Shown piece after piece: positions 55,778-64,000 of a stretch of DNA of 64,000 nt (its first letter is position 1; each line of letters starts with the position of its first letter). Origin of the DNA: Enhygromyxa salina (GTDB lineage: Bacteria; Myxococcota_A; Polyangia; Nannocystales; Nannocystaceae); contig NZ_PVNK01000037.1 of assembly GCF_002994615.1 (NCBI RefSeq), forward strand, positions 1 through 64,000, in the 5' to 3' direction. Under the pieces are notes generated by a model that worked only from the letters and a program-made list of their open reading frames with translations, searched no databases and was not told where the DNA came from. The position numbers and the translations under genes were made by a program.

Positions 55778-57985
55778 ATGCGTTACGTGGCCCTTGCGAC
55801 CGTGCTCGTGCTCGTGCCCCTCACCGCTGCGGCGGTCGAGCCCGTCGAGGTCAGCCCCGAGCGCGGCCTGTTCGAGGACGCGGTCGCCTTCCCGGTCGAG
55901 CTGACCTGCGCGACGCCAGGCGCGACGATCACCTACACCCTCGACGGCAGCGATCCGCGGACCTCGCCGTCCGCCCTGACCGGGCCCCCGGGCACCCAGG
56001 TGATGATCGATCCAAACGCCTCGCTCGCGCCCGGCGTGGTCCTGCGCGCCTACTCGACCTTCGAGAACGACCCGCCCGGACCGCTCCGAGCCCACACCTA
56101 CATTTTCTTGCCCGACGTGCTGACCCAGCCCGCCGAGCTCCCCGGCTGGCAGACCTACGACTACAACGGCAGCGGCGGGCCGGCCCGCCACGACTACGAG
56201 ATGGATCCGGCGATCGTCGACGATCCAGCCTACGCCGACGAGATGGTCGCGGCGCTGACCGAGATCCCGACGATGTGTCTCTCGGCCGAGCTCGGCGAGC
56301 TGTGGTCGGCCTACCGCGGCGACGCCGAGATCATGGCCTCGATCGAGCTGATCTTCCCCGAGGGTGACAGCGAGGACACGACCGGGGGGATCGAGCGCCA
56401 CAGCCATGACCGGGTCAAGAACTCGATCCGGCTGTCGTTCAAGTCCGAGTACGAGGATCCAAAATGGAGCACGGATCTGCTCCAGCGGGGCCCGCAAAAC
56501 GGCGCCAGCGCGACCGACAAATTCGATCGAATGGTGCTGCGGGGCGGCAATAACCGGAGCTGGGCGCGCAACTGGAACCCCGATCGGACCACCTACGCGA
56601 CCGATCAATGGATCCGCGACACCACGATCGAGCTGTCGGGCGTCGGCTCGCACGGGACCTTCGTCCACCTCTACCTCAACGGCGTGTACTTCGGGCTCTA
56701 CAACCCGGTCGAGCGCCTCGACGAGTGGTTCACGAGCGCCTACATGGGCGGGTCCGACGAGGACTGGTTTGCGATCAGCCACGCGGGCCCCAAGGGCGGC
56801 GACCCGGCGCGCTTCGACTACTTGTCGGGCCCGCTGGTCGCGCTGGACATGGCCGAGCTCGCCAATTATCAGGAGCTGCGCGAGTACGTCGACGTCGATC
56901 TGCTCGCGGACTATCTGCTGGTCCACTGGTACGCGGGCGTCCGAGACTGGCCGCAGAACAACTGGTGGGGCGGCAACCGCAACGTGCCCGCGAGTCCGTT
57001 CATGTTCTTTACCTGGGATGGCGAGTGGTCGTTCGGCGTCGGCCAGGGGTCGCCGGATCAGCCCCAGGGCCACCCCGACTTCGTCGCGGAGGCTGGCAAG
57101 GACTCGAACTCCGCGAGCGCGCGGGTGTTCAACTCGGCCAAGGACAGCCCCGAATTCTTGATCGCGTTCGCGGACCGGGCCTACCGCGCGCTCTACAACG
57201 ACGGCGCCCTGCGTGACGACCGCGCGCGCGCGCGCTGGCAGGCGCTCAACGACCACCTGAGGACCCCGGTCGTGGCCGAGTCGGCCCGCTGGGGCGACGC
57301 GGTGATCGGCGGCTCGACGCGTACGCGCGACGAAGACTGGCAGGCCGAGGTCGACTTCCAAGACGCGTACATGGACGGCGCGGCCGCGAGCTTGATCTCG
57401 GCGCTGCGGGCCGAGGGCTACTATCCGCTGGTCGATCCGCCCGTGTTCTACGACGGGCTCGCGCGGATCGAGGTGACCTCGCTCGAGCTCGAGCCCGAGA
57501 CGATGTTCACGGTCCACGTCGAGCTCGACGGCGGCGCGGGGACCCTCTACTACACCGTGGACGGGACCGATCCCCGGGCGGTCGGGGGCCAGCCCGTCGG
57601 GCAAGATGGCGGGGTCGCGGTCGACGTCGAGCTGCTCTCGCCAGCGGTCCTGCGCGCGCGGACCCTCGACGGCAACGAGTGGAGCGCGCTGCACCTGCTC
57701 GAGCTCGAAGATCCTGCCGCGGGCGACGGAGACGGCGATGGCGACGGCGACGGCGGCGGAGATGGGGATGGCGACACAGACGGCAGCGGCGACGGAGACA
57801 CAGGCGGCGACGACGACGGTGACGGCACCGATGGCGGCGCTGACGGTGGCACGAGCGCGGGGGTCGTCGACGGTGGCGGCGGCGAAGGCTGCAGCTGCAC
57901 GAGCGGCTCCAGGGACGTGCCCCCGATCGCGATCTTGAGCCTCGTGGGTCTGTGCTTCGGTCTCTCGCTTTCGCGCCCTCGCTGA
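55778..57985 (+). CDS. Secreted CotH-kinase-family protein with MYXO-CTERM-like sorting tail
   Basis: A 735-residue surface protein. Signal peptide (MRYVALATVLVLVPLTAAAV), then a chitobiase-type C-terminal-like beta domain (TITYTLDGSDPRTSPSA), a CotH-type kinase-like core (about 230-560: RMVLRGGNNRSWARNW, HLYLNGVYFGLYNPVERLDE, ADYLLVHWYAGVRDWPQNNW), a second TLDG-type domain (LYYTVDGTDPRA) and a Gly-Asp linker. The end (GCSCTSGS...PPIAILSLVGLCFGLSLSRPR, in parts) has the Cys, hydrophobic helix and basic tail of MYXO-CTERM signals, so cell-surface sorting is expected. CotH proteins phosphorylate secreted proteins in spore coats; activity here is not proven. Confidence 0.82.
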   Translation: MRYVALATVLVLVPLTAAAVEPVEVSPERGLFEDAVAFPVELTCATPGATITYTLDGSDPRTSPSALTGPPGTQVMIDPNASLAPGVVLRAYSTFENDPPGPLRAHTYIFLPDVLTQPAELPGWQTYDYNGSGGPARHDYEMDPAIVDDPAYADEMVAALTEIPTMCLSAELGELWSAYRGDAEIMASIELIFPEGDSEDTTGGIERHSHDRVKNSIRLSFKSEYEDPKWSTDLLQRGPQNGASATDKFDRMVLRGGNNRSWARNWNPDRTTYATDQWIRDTTIELSGVGSHGTFVHLYLNGVYFGLYNPVERLDEWFTSAYMGGSDEDWFAISHAGPKGGDPARFDYLSGPLVALDMAELANYQELREYVDVDLLADYLLVHWYAGVRDWPQNNWWGGNRNVPASPFMFFTWDGEWSFGVGQGSPDQPQGHPDFVAEAGKDSNSASARVFNSAKDSPEFLIAFADRAYRALYNDGALRDDRARARWQALNDHLRTPVVAESARWGDAVIGGSTRTRDEDWQAEVDFQDAYMDGAAASLISALRAEGYYPLVDPPVFYDGLARIEVTSLELEPETMFTVHVELDGGAGTLYYTVDGTDPRAVGGQPVGQDGGVAVDVELLSPAVLRARTLDGNEWSALHLLELEDPAAGDGDGDGDGDGGGDGDGDTDGSGDGDTGGDDDGDGTDGGADGGTSAGVVDGGGGEGCSCTSGSRDVPPIAILSLVGLCFGLSLSRPR
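57721..57850. repeat. Short tandem repeats encoding the Gly-Asp linker of the CotH-family protein
   Basis: Six-base GGCGAT/GGAGAC-type units encode (Gly-Asp)n, the same linker type as in the three RCC1 lipoproteins 40 kb away. Confidence 0.75.
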
Positions 57986-58233
57986 GGTGGCCCCCCGGGG
58001 GCGAGGAAGGGGCGAGGAAGGTGGCGAGGCGGGCGCTGTGGGGGTTTTTCGAAGCACACGCCCGATGAGAGGGGCGAAGCTCCCGCCTTTTGGACCCACG
58101 ATCTCGATCGCGTTTTCAGAGCCGAGAGTGCAACCTTCAGTAGGGGCTGGCAGCTCGGGCCTAACGAGGTACCCTCTATCGGCATGCTGCCCGGACGAGC
58201 GTCCGCGGCGGCTTTTTGTTCACGAGGAAGCAC

Positions 58234-58647
58234 ATGACCAACCAGCTGCCCGAGATCATCATCACCGAACAGGACTTCGAACGTCTCACCGGCCTCGTGG
58301 CCACGCTGCCATCGAGCCACGCGGTCGCCGAGCAGCTGTCGGTCGAGCTCGACCGGGCCTCGTTGGTCGAAGCCAACAAGATCCCGGCCGACGTCGTCAC
58401 GATGAACTCGCGGGTCCGTATGGAAAACGCGGCGACCGGCGAACAGCACGACGTGACCTTGGTGTACCCACGTCAGGCCGACTTCGCAGACGGCAAGCTG
58501 TCGATCCTCGCCCCGATCGGGGCCGCGCTGCTGGGGCTCCGGGCCGGGCAGTCGATCGACTGGCCCGTCCCCGGCGGACGCACGAAGACGATGCGGGTGG
58601 TCGCGGTCCAGTGGCAACCAGAGGCCGCGGGTGAATTTGACATGTAG
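58234..58647 (+). CDS. rnk: Rnk-like regulator of nucleoside diphosphate kinase (GreA/GreB-fold)
   Basis: A 137-residue protein. The N-terminal short coiled coil (ITEQDFERLTGLVATLPS) precedes the GreA-type C-terminal domain with highly conserved ADVVTMNSRVRMENAATGE, TLVYPRQAD, LSILAPIGAALLGLRAGQ and QPEAAGEFD. Rnk binds RNA polymerase like Gre factors but has a coiled coil too short to reach the active site. A good ribosome-binding site (GAGGAAG) sits before ATG 58234; the upstream ATG 58216 would place it inside the gene. The dispersed inverted-repeat half-element begins 3 bp after its stop codon. Confidence 0.92.
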   Translation: MTNQLPEIIITEQDFERLTGLVATLPSSHAVAEQLSVELDRASLVEANKIPADVVTMNSRVRMENAATGEQHDVTLVYPRQADFADGKLSILAPIGAALLGLRAGQSIDWPVPGGRTKTMRVVAVQWQPEAAGEFDM

Positions 58648-58649
58648 AC

Positions 58650-58733
58650 CTAGCAGCCCGTGGTGCAATGCATCGTGTCGCCTCGCGCCGGAATTTTCGC
58701 CGAGGGCGCGAAGCCAAAACGCCGCTGTACCGG
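58650..58733. repeat. Half copy of the long inverted-repeat element
   Basis: It begins CTAGCAGCCCGTGGTGCAAT and then matches, nearly base for base, the reverse complement of the right arm at 9195-9115 (ATCGTGTCGCCTCGCGCCGG, TTCGCCGAGGGCGCGAAGCC). Identity stops at the element's symmetry axis (GTACCGG, 58727-58733), where the tandem repeats begin. Confidence 0.85.
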
Positions 58734-58850
58734 AATCTCCGGACTCAGAGACGCCGATTTGGTCGTTGGATCAGTGGTTCGCGGGAATCTCCGGACTCAG
58801 AGACGCCGATTTGGTCGTTGGATCAGTGGTTCGCGTGGGAATCTCCGGAA
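58732..58850. repeat. Tandem 52-bp repeats of the RAYT-associated family, left block 1
   Basis: Two full units (58732-58783, 58784-58837) share GGAATCTCCGGACTCAGAGA, GCCGATTTGGTCGTTGGATC and AGTGGTTCGC. A third unit starts at 58838 and breaks off after GGAATCTCCGGA. The same units recur left of the transposase gene at 59613-59800. Confidence 0.9.
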
Positions 58851-59040
58851 GCGTGCCGTGCTGCGGCGGCAGTTGCGCGTGTCCTGTGTCACCGCAACTT
58901 TGCCGCAATTTCATGGGCGCCCGCGCCCAACCGAGGAGACTCTCGGCGGGTCCATGGCCGCCAACTCGCGTTGCTTGCTGCCGGAGCGGCTGTCGCCGCC
59001 GTTGGGGGTTCTTACCTCGCGGCACTGCTATCGTGATCCC

Positions 59041-59613
59041 GTGAGCTCCGAAGCGCCAGCGCCGCGGATGACCTACGCCGAGTACCGTGCGCTCGAGCGC
59101 GAGGCGAAGACGAAGCACGAGTACTTGCGCGGCAAGGTATTCGCCATGACTGGCGGGACTCTCGAGCATGGTCGCCTCGCTGTGCGCATGAGCCATCTGC
59201 TCACGCGGGAGCTCGAGGCTCGGCCATGTCGGGTGTACTCCTCAGATGTGCGGGTGCGCGTGGATGCGACGGACCTCGATACCTACCCGGATGTCTCGGT
59301 TGTCTGTGGCGAGCCCGAGACTGCCAAGTCCGACGCTCACGCGCTGCTCAATCCGATCATGCTCGTCGAAGTGTTGTCGGACTCGACCGAGGCCTACGAC
59401 CGCGGGCAGAAGGCCTCGCACTACCGCCGGATTCCCTCCCTCCGCGCCTATCTGCTGGTCTCGCAGCATGAGCCGAAGCTCGAGCTGCAGGTACGCGCGG
59501 AGGATGGACCTTGGACCTTGCGTGAGGCTGGGGCGGGGGAGCGGCTGGTGATCGAGCCGCTCGGGATCGAGCTCGACGTTGACGAGGTCTATCGCCAGCC
59601 GCCGGCCCGCTGA
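59041..59613 (+). CDS. Uma2-family (DUF820) endonuclease-like protein
   Basis: A 190-residue protein of the PD-(D/E)XK-type Uma2 family. The characteristic opening TYAEYRALEREAKTKHEYLRG, then LTRELEARPCRVYSSDVRVRV, the active-site-like TYPDVSVVCGEP and IMLVEVLSDSTEAYDRGQKA (D...ExxS), and RAYLLVSQHEPKLELQ follow the family order. Biological role in most bacteria is unknown; these genes are often mobile. GTG 59041 is used, with ATG 59068 the alternative. It is enclosed by repeat blocks and may have moved together with them. Confidence 0.88.
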   Translation: MSSEAPAPRMTYAEYRALEREAKTKHEYLRGKVFAMTGGTLEHGRLAVRMSHLLTRELEARPCRVYSSDVRVRVDATDLDTYPDVSVVCGEPETAKSDAHALLNPIMLVEVLSDSTEAYDRGQKASHYRRIPSLRAYLLVSQHEPKLELQVRAEDGPWTLREAGAGERLVIEPLGIELDVDEVYRQPPAR

Positions 59614-59800
59614 AATCTCCGGACTCAGCGCTAAATCTCCGGACTCAGAGAAGCCGATTTGGTCGTTGGATCAGTGGTTCGTGTAGGAGCGCCGCCCCGT
59701 CCCACCGACGAGCCGAAAATCTCCGGACTGAGAGAAGCCGATTTGGTCGTTGGATCAGTGGTTCGTGTAGGAGCGCCGCCCCGTCCCACCGACGAGCCGA
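59613..59800. repeat. Tandem 84-bp repeats of the RAYT-associated family, left block 2
   Basis: A short copy of the core AAATCTCCGGACTCAG (59613-59628) is followed by two 84-bp units (59633-59716, 59717-59800). Each carries the core, GCCGATTTGGTCGTTGGATC, AGTGGTTCGTGTAGGAGCGC and CCACCGACGAGCCGA. GTAGGAGCG resembles the conserved 5' GTAG head of many bacterial REP sequences. The block ends 46 bp before the transposase GTG. Confidence 0.9.
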
Positions 59801-59846
59801 TCAGAAAATTCTGCAACACCGCCGCTCCCGGGCCGATGACCCTCGC

Positions 59847-60836
59847 GTGGCCACCTCCGCGCAGAAGCAAGCCAGCGCCGCCCGTCGGGCGACCAACCGG
59901 GCCCGAGGCGAGACGCGCGGTTACGAGCGCGTCCGCGCTCGGCCTATCTACGCCGGCCGTCGCTACAAGATCAACCGGCGCTGCATCGGCCGAATAATGT
60001 TGTTCGCGCCGGGCGCCGACCCCGCGGAGCTCGCCAACCTCATCGGCTATTGCCTCGCTCGCGCCGCTGCCAACAACGAGGTCCAAGTCCACGCCAGCCT
60101 ATGGATGTCCGACCACCACCACACGGACGTGACCGATCCCGATGCCAACCTGGTCCCATTCAAACAGCAACTGCACAGTCTAGTCGCCCGTGGCCGCAAC
60201 GCTCGACTGCGCCGGTTCGACAGCGTCTGGAGCGGCGCACAGGCCTGCGACACCCGTCGACCGACTGACGACGAGTCGCTGATCGATCTCGTGTACACAC
60301 TGACCAACCCCGTCAAGGCGGGGCTCGTGAAGTGGGCGCGGCAATGGCCAGGCTTCACCACGATCGGCTGGCGCTTCGGCGAGACCCGGACCTTCAAGCG
60401 GCCAGATTGGTTCTTTGACGACAACGGCGACATGCCGGAGGAAGTCTCGCTGACCTTGGTGCGGCCACAGATCTTTCCCGAACTCGACGACGATGCGCTC
60501 TACGCCAAGTTGATGGAAGCGGTTCGCCAGCGCGAGCTCGAGATTCACCAAAGCATGCGTCTGCGAGGGCGACGGTTCATGGGGCTGCGCAAGCTCGCCC
60601 GACAGCGCTGGAATTGTGTGGCGCAGAGCTTCGAGGAGCGATTCTCGGTTGCGCCCAAGCATGTGGGCTCGAGCGAGAGGCGGGTGTTGGCAGAGGTTGG
60701 GCGCGATCGTGAGTGGGAGCGGCAGTACGCGGCTGCTCGAGCGTTGCTGCTTGCCGGGAAGCCGGCGATGTTTCCTGCAGGTACGTACTGGCTGCGGCGC
60801 TTCGCGGGCGTCGACGTGGCGGCGCAGGCTCCGTAG
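59847..60836 (+). CDS. REP-associated tyrosine transposase (RAYT, Y1_Tnp/HUH family)
   Basis: A 329-residue single-strand DNA transposase relative. The HUH motif appears as MSDHHHTDV (H90, H92), in the position of MPNHVHLxV of other RAYTs. The single catalytic Tyr is in LVYTLTNPVKAGLVKWA (Y150), matching YxxxNPVRAGLV. The C-terminal third is Arg-rich and contains KLARQRWN, likely binding repeat DNA. RAYTs are single-copy, domesticated transposases that mobilise or maintain REP sequences, and repeats of one family flank this gene on both sides in opposite orientation. Start is GTG 59847. No IS ends of a conventional transposon are evident. Confidence 0.85.
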   Translation: MATSAQKQASAARRATNRARGETRGYERVRARPIYAGRRYKINRRCIGRIMLFAPGADPAELANLIGYCLARAAANNEVQVHASLWMSDHHHTDVTDPDANLVPFKQQLHSLVARGRNARLRRFDSVWSGAQACDTRRPTDDESLIDLVYTLTNPVKAGLVKWARQWPGFTTIGWRFGETRTFKRPDWFFDDNGDMPEEVSLTLVRPQIFPELDDDALYAKLMEAVRQRELEIHQSMRLRGRRFMGLRKLARQRWNCVAQSFEERFSVAPKHVGSSERRVLAEVGRDREWERQYAAARALLLAGKPAMFPAGTYWLRRFAGVDVAAQAP

Positions 60837-61365
60837 TGGGCGGGCAATAGAGTGACGGCGGGGTCGCGCGAGCCATCCCGCCGTCGTGTATTGGTTCGGC
60901 GGGGCTGAGCTGCGAGTCGAGCGGTGGATCGCCAGGCTTTATCGCCTTCGCTGATCGAAATTAGTGCCGCAGTTGTGACTCGAACGTGGCCGGAGGCCCA
61001 CGCGGGCCCCGACCCCGCCGGCCCACGACGAAGACTCTCAGTCCGGGATTTCGGATTCGGGATTTCCGCGGGCCCCGACCCCGCCGGCCCACGACGAAGA
61101 CTCTCAGTCCGGGATTTCGCGACGAAGACTCTCAGTCCGGGATTTCCCAGTCCGGATTTTCCCGACGAAGACTCTCAGTCCGGGATTTCGGCCGACGACG
61201 AAGACTCTCAGTCCGGATTTTCAACGACGAAGACTCTCAGTCCGGGATTTCCGCGGGCCCCGACCCCGCCGGCCCACGACGAAGACTCTCAGTCCGGGAT
61301 TTCCCGCCGGCCCACGACGAAGACTCTCAGTCCGGGATTTCCGGATTTCGTCGCCTCAGTCCGGA
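60837..61365. other. Gene-free stretch dominated by the right repeat array
   Basis: About 190 bp of unremarkable sequence follow the transposase, then the tandem array (61026-61364) runs up to the stop codon of prkA. No gene is supported on either strand. Confidence 0.7.
61026..61364. repeat. Irregular tandem array of the RAYT-associated family, right block (inverted)
   Basis: Eight copies of a unit beginning CGACGAAGACTCTCAGTCCG and ending GGATTTC or GGATTTTC start at 61026, 61092, 61120, 61163, 61196, 61225, 61277 and 61315, with partial copies at about 61147 and 61352. The reverse complement of the unit contains GAAATCCCGGACTGAGAG, the core seen left of the transposase. A larger module adding GGGCCCCGACCCCGCCGGCC before the unit occurs at least three times. 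Copy spacing varies from 28 to 66 bp. The last partial copy abuts the prkA stop codon. Confidence 0.9.
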
Positions 61366-63447
<2,082 letters not shown>

Positions 63448-63765
63448 GGCTTGCTGGGCTCGTGGTCGACGTGAATCCGGCGCCCGCTGGCGTGGCGGCG
63501 TGACGCGAACGGGGTCGGGGGTCGACCACGGCACCACCAAGCATACGACCGAAGTCGGCCCAGCGGCCACCGAGCGCGCCCGGCGACTCCAGGTCGGCCG
63601 GATCGGGTGCTGGGCCGGGTGAGGGAGGTCATGTGTGTGTGACACGTTCACCCGGCGCCAGCGGCCGGGCGGGGGCCCGAGACAATTGGTCCCCAGCCGC
63701 GGAGGCCAGCGGTGCTACAATCCGGTCCCGCGACGCGCTCCGGCGCTCCGGGCACCGATCACGGC
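63448..63765. other. Divergent regulatory region between prkA and yeaH
   Basis: 318 bp without a gene. TACAAT at 63716-63721 is a good -10-like hexamer 44 bp upstream of the yeaH start. No 17-bp-spaced -35 was found; TTGGTC at 63686 is too far. Nothing clear was seen for the prkA side. Confidence 0.45.
63716..63721 (+). promoter_or_regulatory. Possible -10 element of the yeaH-like gene
   Basis: TACAAT stands out in GC-rich surroundings and lies at a plausible distance from the ATG at 63766. Without a matching -35 the call is weak; an alternative sigma factor would be consistent with stress-linked YeaG/YeaH expression. Confidence 0.3.
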
Positions 63766-64000
63766 ATGATTTCGAGAATCGAGAAGGACCACCGGCGCTT
63801 CCGCGAGATCGTTCGGGGTCGGATCCGCGAGAACCTCCGCCGCTACGTGTCGCGTGGCGACATGATCTCGCGCAAGGGCAAAGAGACCGTCTCGATCCCG
63901 ATGCCCCAGATCGACATCCCGCGCTTCGTCCACGGCGACAACAAGGGCCAGGGCGTCGGCCAGGGCGAGGGCGAGCCTGGCGACCCGATCAGCGAGGGGG
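63766..64000 (+). CDS. YeaH/YhbH-family protein (DUF444), 5' part only
   Basis: The window ends 78 codons into this gene. The visible N-terminus ([54 protein letters not shown]) is the characteristic opening of the YeaH/YhbH family, followed by the usual Gly-rich [13 protein letters not shown] segment. In E. coli yeaH follows yeaG in one operon and shares its stationary-phase regulation; here the pair is divergent. The full protein probably includes a von Willebrand A-like domain outside the window. Confidence 0.85.
   Translation, partial: MISRIEKDHRRFREIVRGRIRENLRRYVSRGDMISRKGKETVSIPMPQIDIPRFVHGDNKGQGVGQGEGEPGDPISEG

Larger units (their letters stand above)
58648..59040. other. Intergenic repeat block before the Uma2 gene
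   Basis: No gene is supported. It holds half of the long inverted-repeat element (58650-58733), two tandem 52-bp repeats and the start of a third (58732-58850), then about 190 bp that must include the Uma2 promoter. Confidence 0.65.

Noticed and set aside
55700-58099. A long N-terminal extension of endonuclease III across the CotH-family gene
   Set aside because: The extension is antisense to a gene with signal peptide and CotH motifs, and endonuclease III is complete from the GTG at 55699.
58660-59040. An N-terminal extension of the Uma2 protein through the repeat block
   Set aside because: The extra residues come from intergenic repeat units and are not part of any Uma2 protein; the GTG at 59041 begins the conserved domain.
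61026-61364. Possible CRISPR array
   Set aside because: Units are tandem but spacing varies from 28 to 66 bp, the intervening sequence is itself repeated, and no cas gene is near. The repeat core is shared with the blocks left of the RAYT gene.

Overview
The window looks like chromosomal DNA of a myxobacterium (Myxococcota), most likely near the Nannocystis/Plesiocystis/Enhygromyxa group. The evidence is very high GC, three Ser/Thr-kinase-like genes in 64 kb, secreted lipoproteins with long Asp-Gly linkers, the myxobacterial Cys-rich repeat (CGDG...GCDNDC), a MYXO-CTERM-like tail, an AgmX/PglI-type C-terminal domain and GGDEF/PilZ signalling. No rRNA, tRNA, CRISPR array or intact prophage was seen.

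Layout. 1-9 kb: a lipoprotein, radC, a broken Panacea-like gene, a KDPG aldolase, a trypsin-like protease, an M1 aminopeptidase lipoprotein and two unknown genes. 9-12 kb: a degenerate kinase with zinc ribbon and membrane segments, then an acidic-tailed PilZ-like protein. 12-20 kb: three tandem paralogous RCC1 seven-bladed lipoproteins, then a LolA-like protein translationally coupled to an MMPL-type exporter. 20-32 kb: uvrD/pcrA, a TPR lipoprotein, a glycosyltransferase, miaE, a Ser/Thr kinase, an isolated type III export gate protein (SctV/FlhA family) and a diguanylate cyclase. 32-42 kb: an RND pump, an S4 protein, an esterase, a second kinase, a membrane-channel-like protein and plsC. 42.7-44.3 kb: a decayed island with an XRE regulator and remnants of flotillin and AbiEii-type genes. 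44-48 kb: a compact operon of proS, a small protein, an MBL-fold hydrolase and an FAD oxidoreductase. 50.6-53 kb: a bufferin-like RiPP locus (MNIO-DUF2063 fusion divergent from a Cys-rich lipoprotein precursor). 53-58 kb: an M50 protease, an AgmX-like protein, nth, a CotH-family surface protein and rnk. 58.6-61.4 kb: repeat arrays around a Uma2 gene and a REP-associated (RAYT) transposase. 61.4-64 kb: prkA divergent from the start of a yeaH/yhbH gene.

Two repeat systems stand out. First, a 20-bp palindrome, CTAGCAGCCCGGGCTGCTAG, recurs between genes. It often supplies the TAG stop codon of one or both flanking genes, and it also forms the ends of a long inverted-repeat element (full copy at 9030-9195, a diverged copy at 26320-26452, half a copy at 58650-58733). 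Second, a repeat with core AAATCTCCGGACTCAGAG lies in direct orientation left of the RAYT gene and in inverted orientation right of it, reaching the prkA stop codon.

The most interesting functional locus is the bufferin-like one. A fused maturase/partner protein is transcribed away from its probable Cys-rich substrate, and the spacer before the substrate contains GTAACC-N16-CGAT, close to an ECF sigma-factor motif known from metal-responsive bufferin genes. All assignments were made by reading the sequence; no database search was run.
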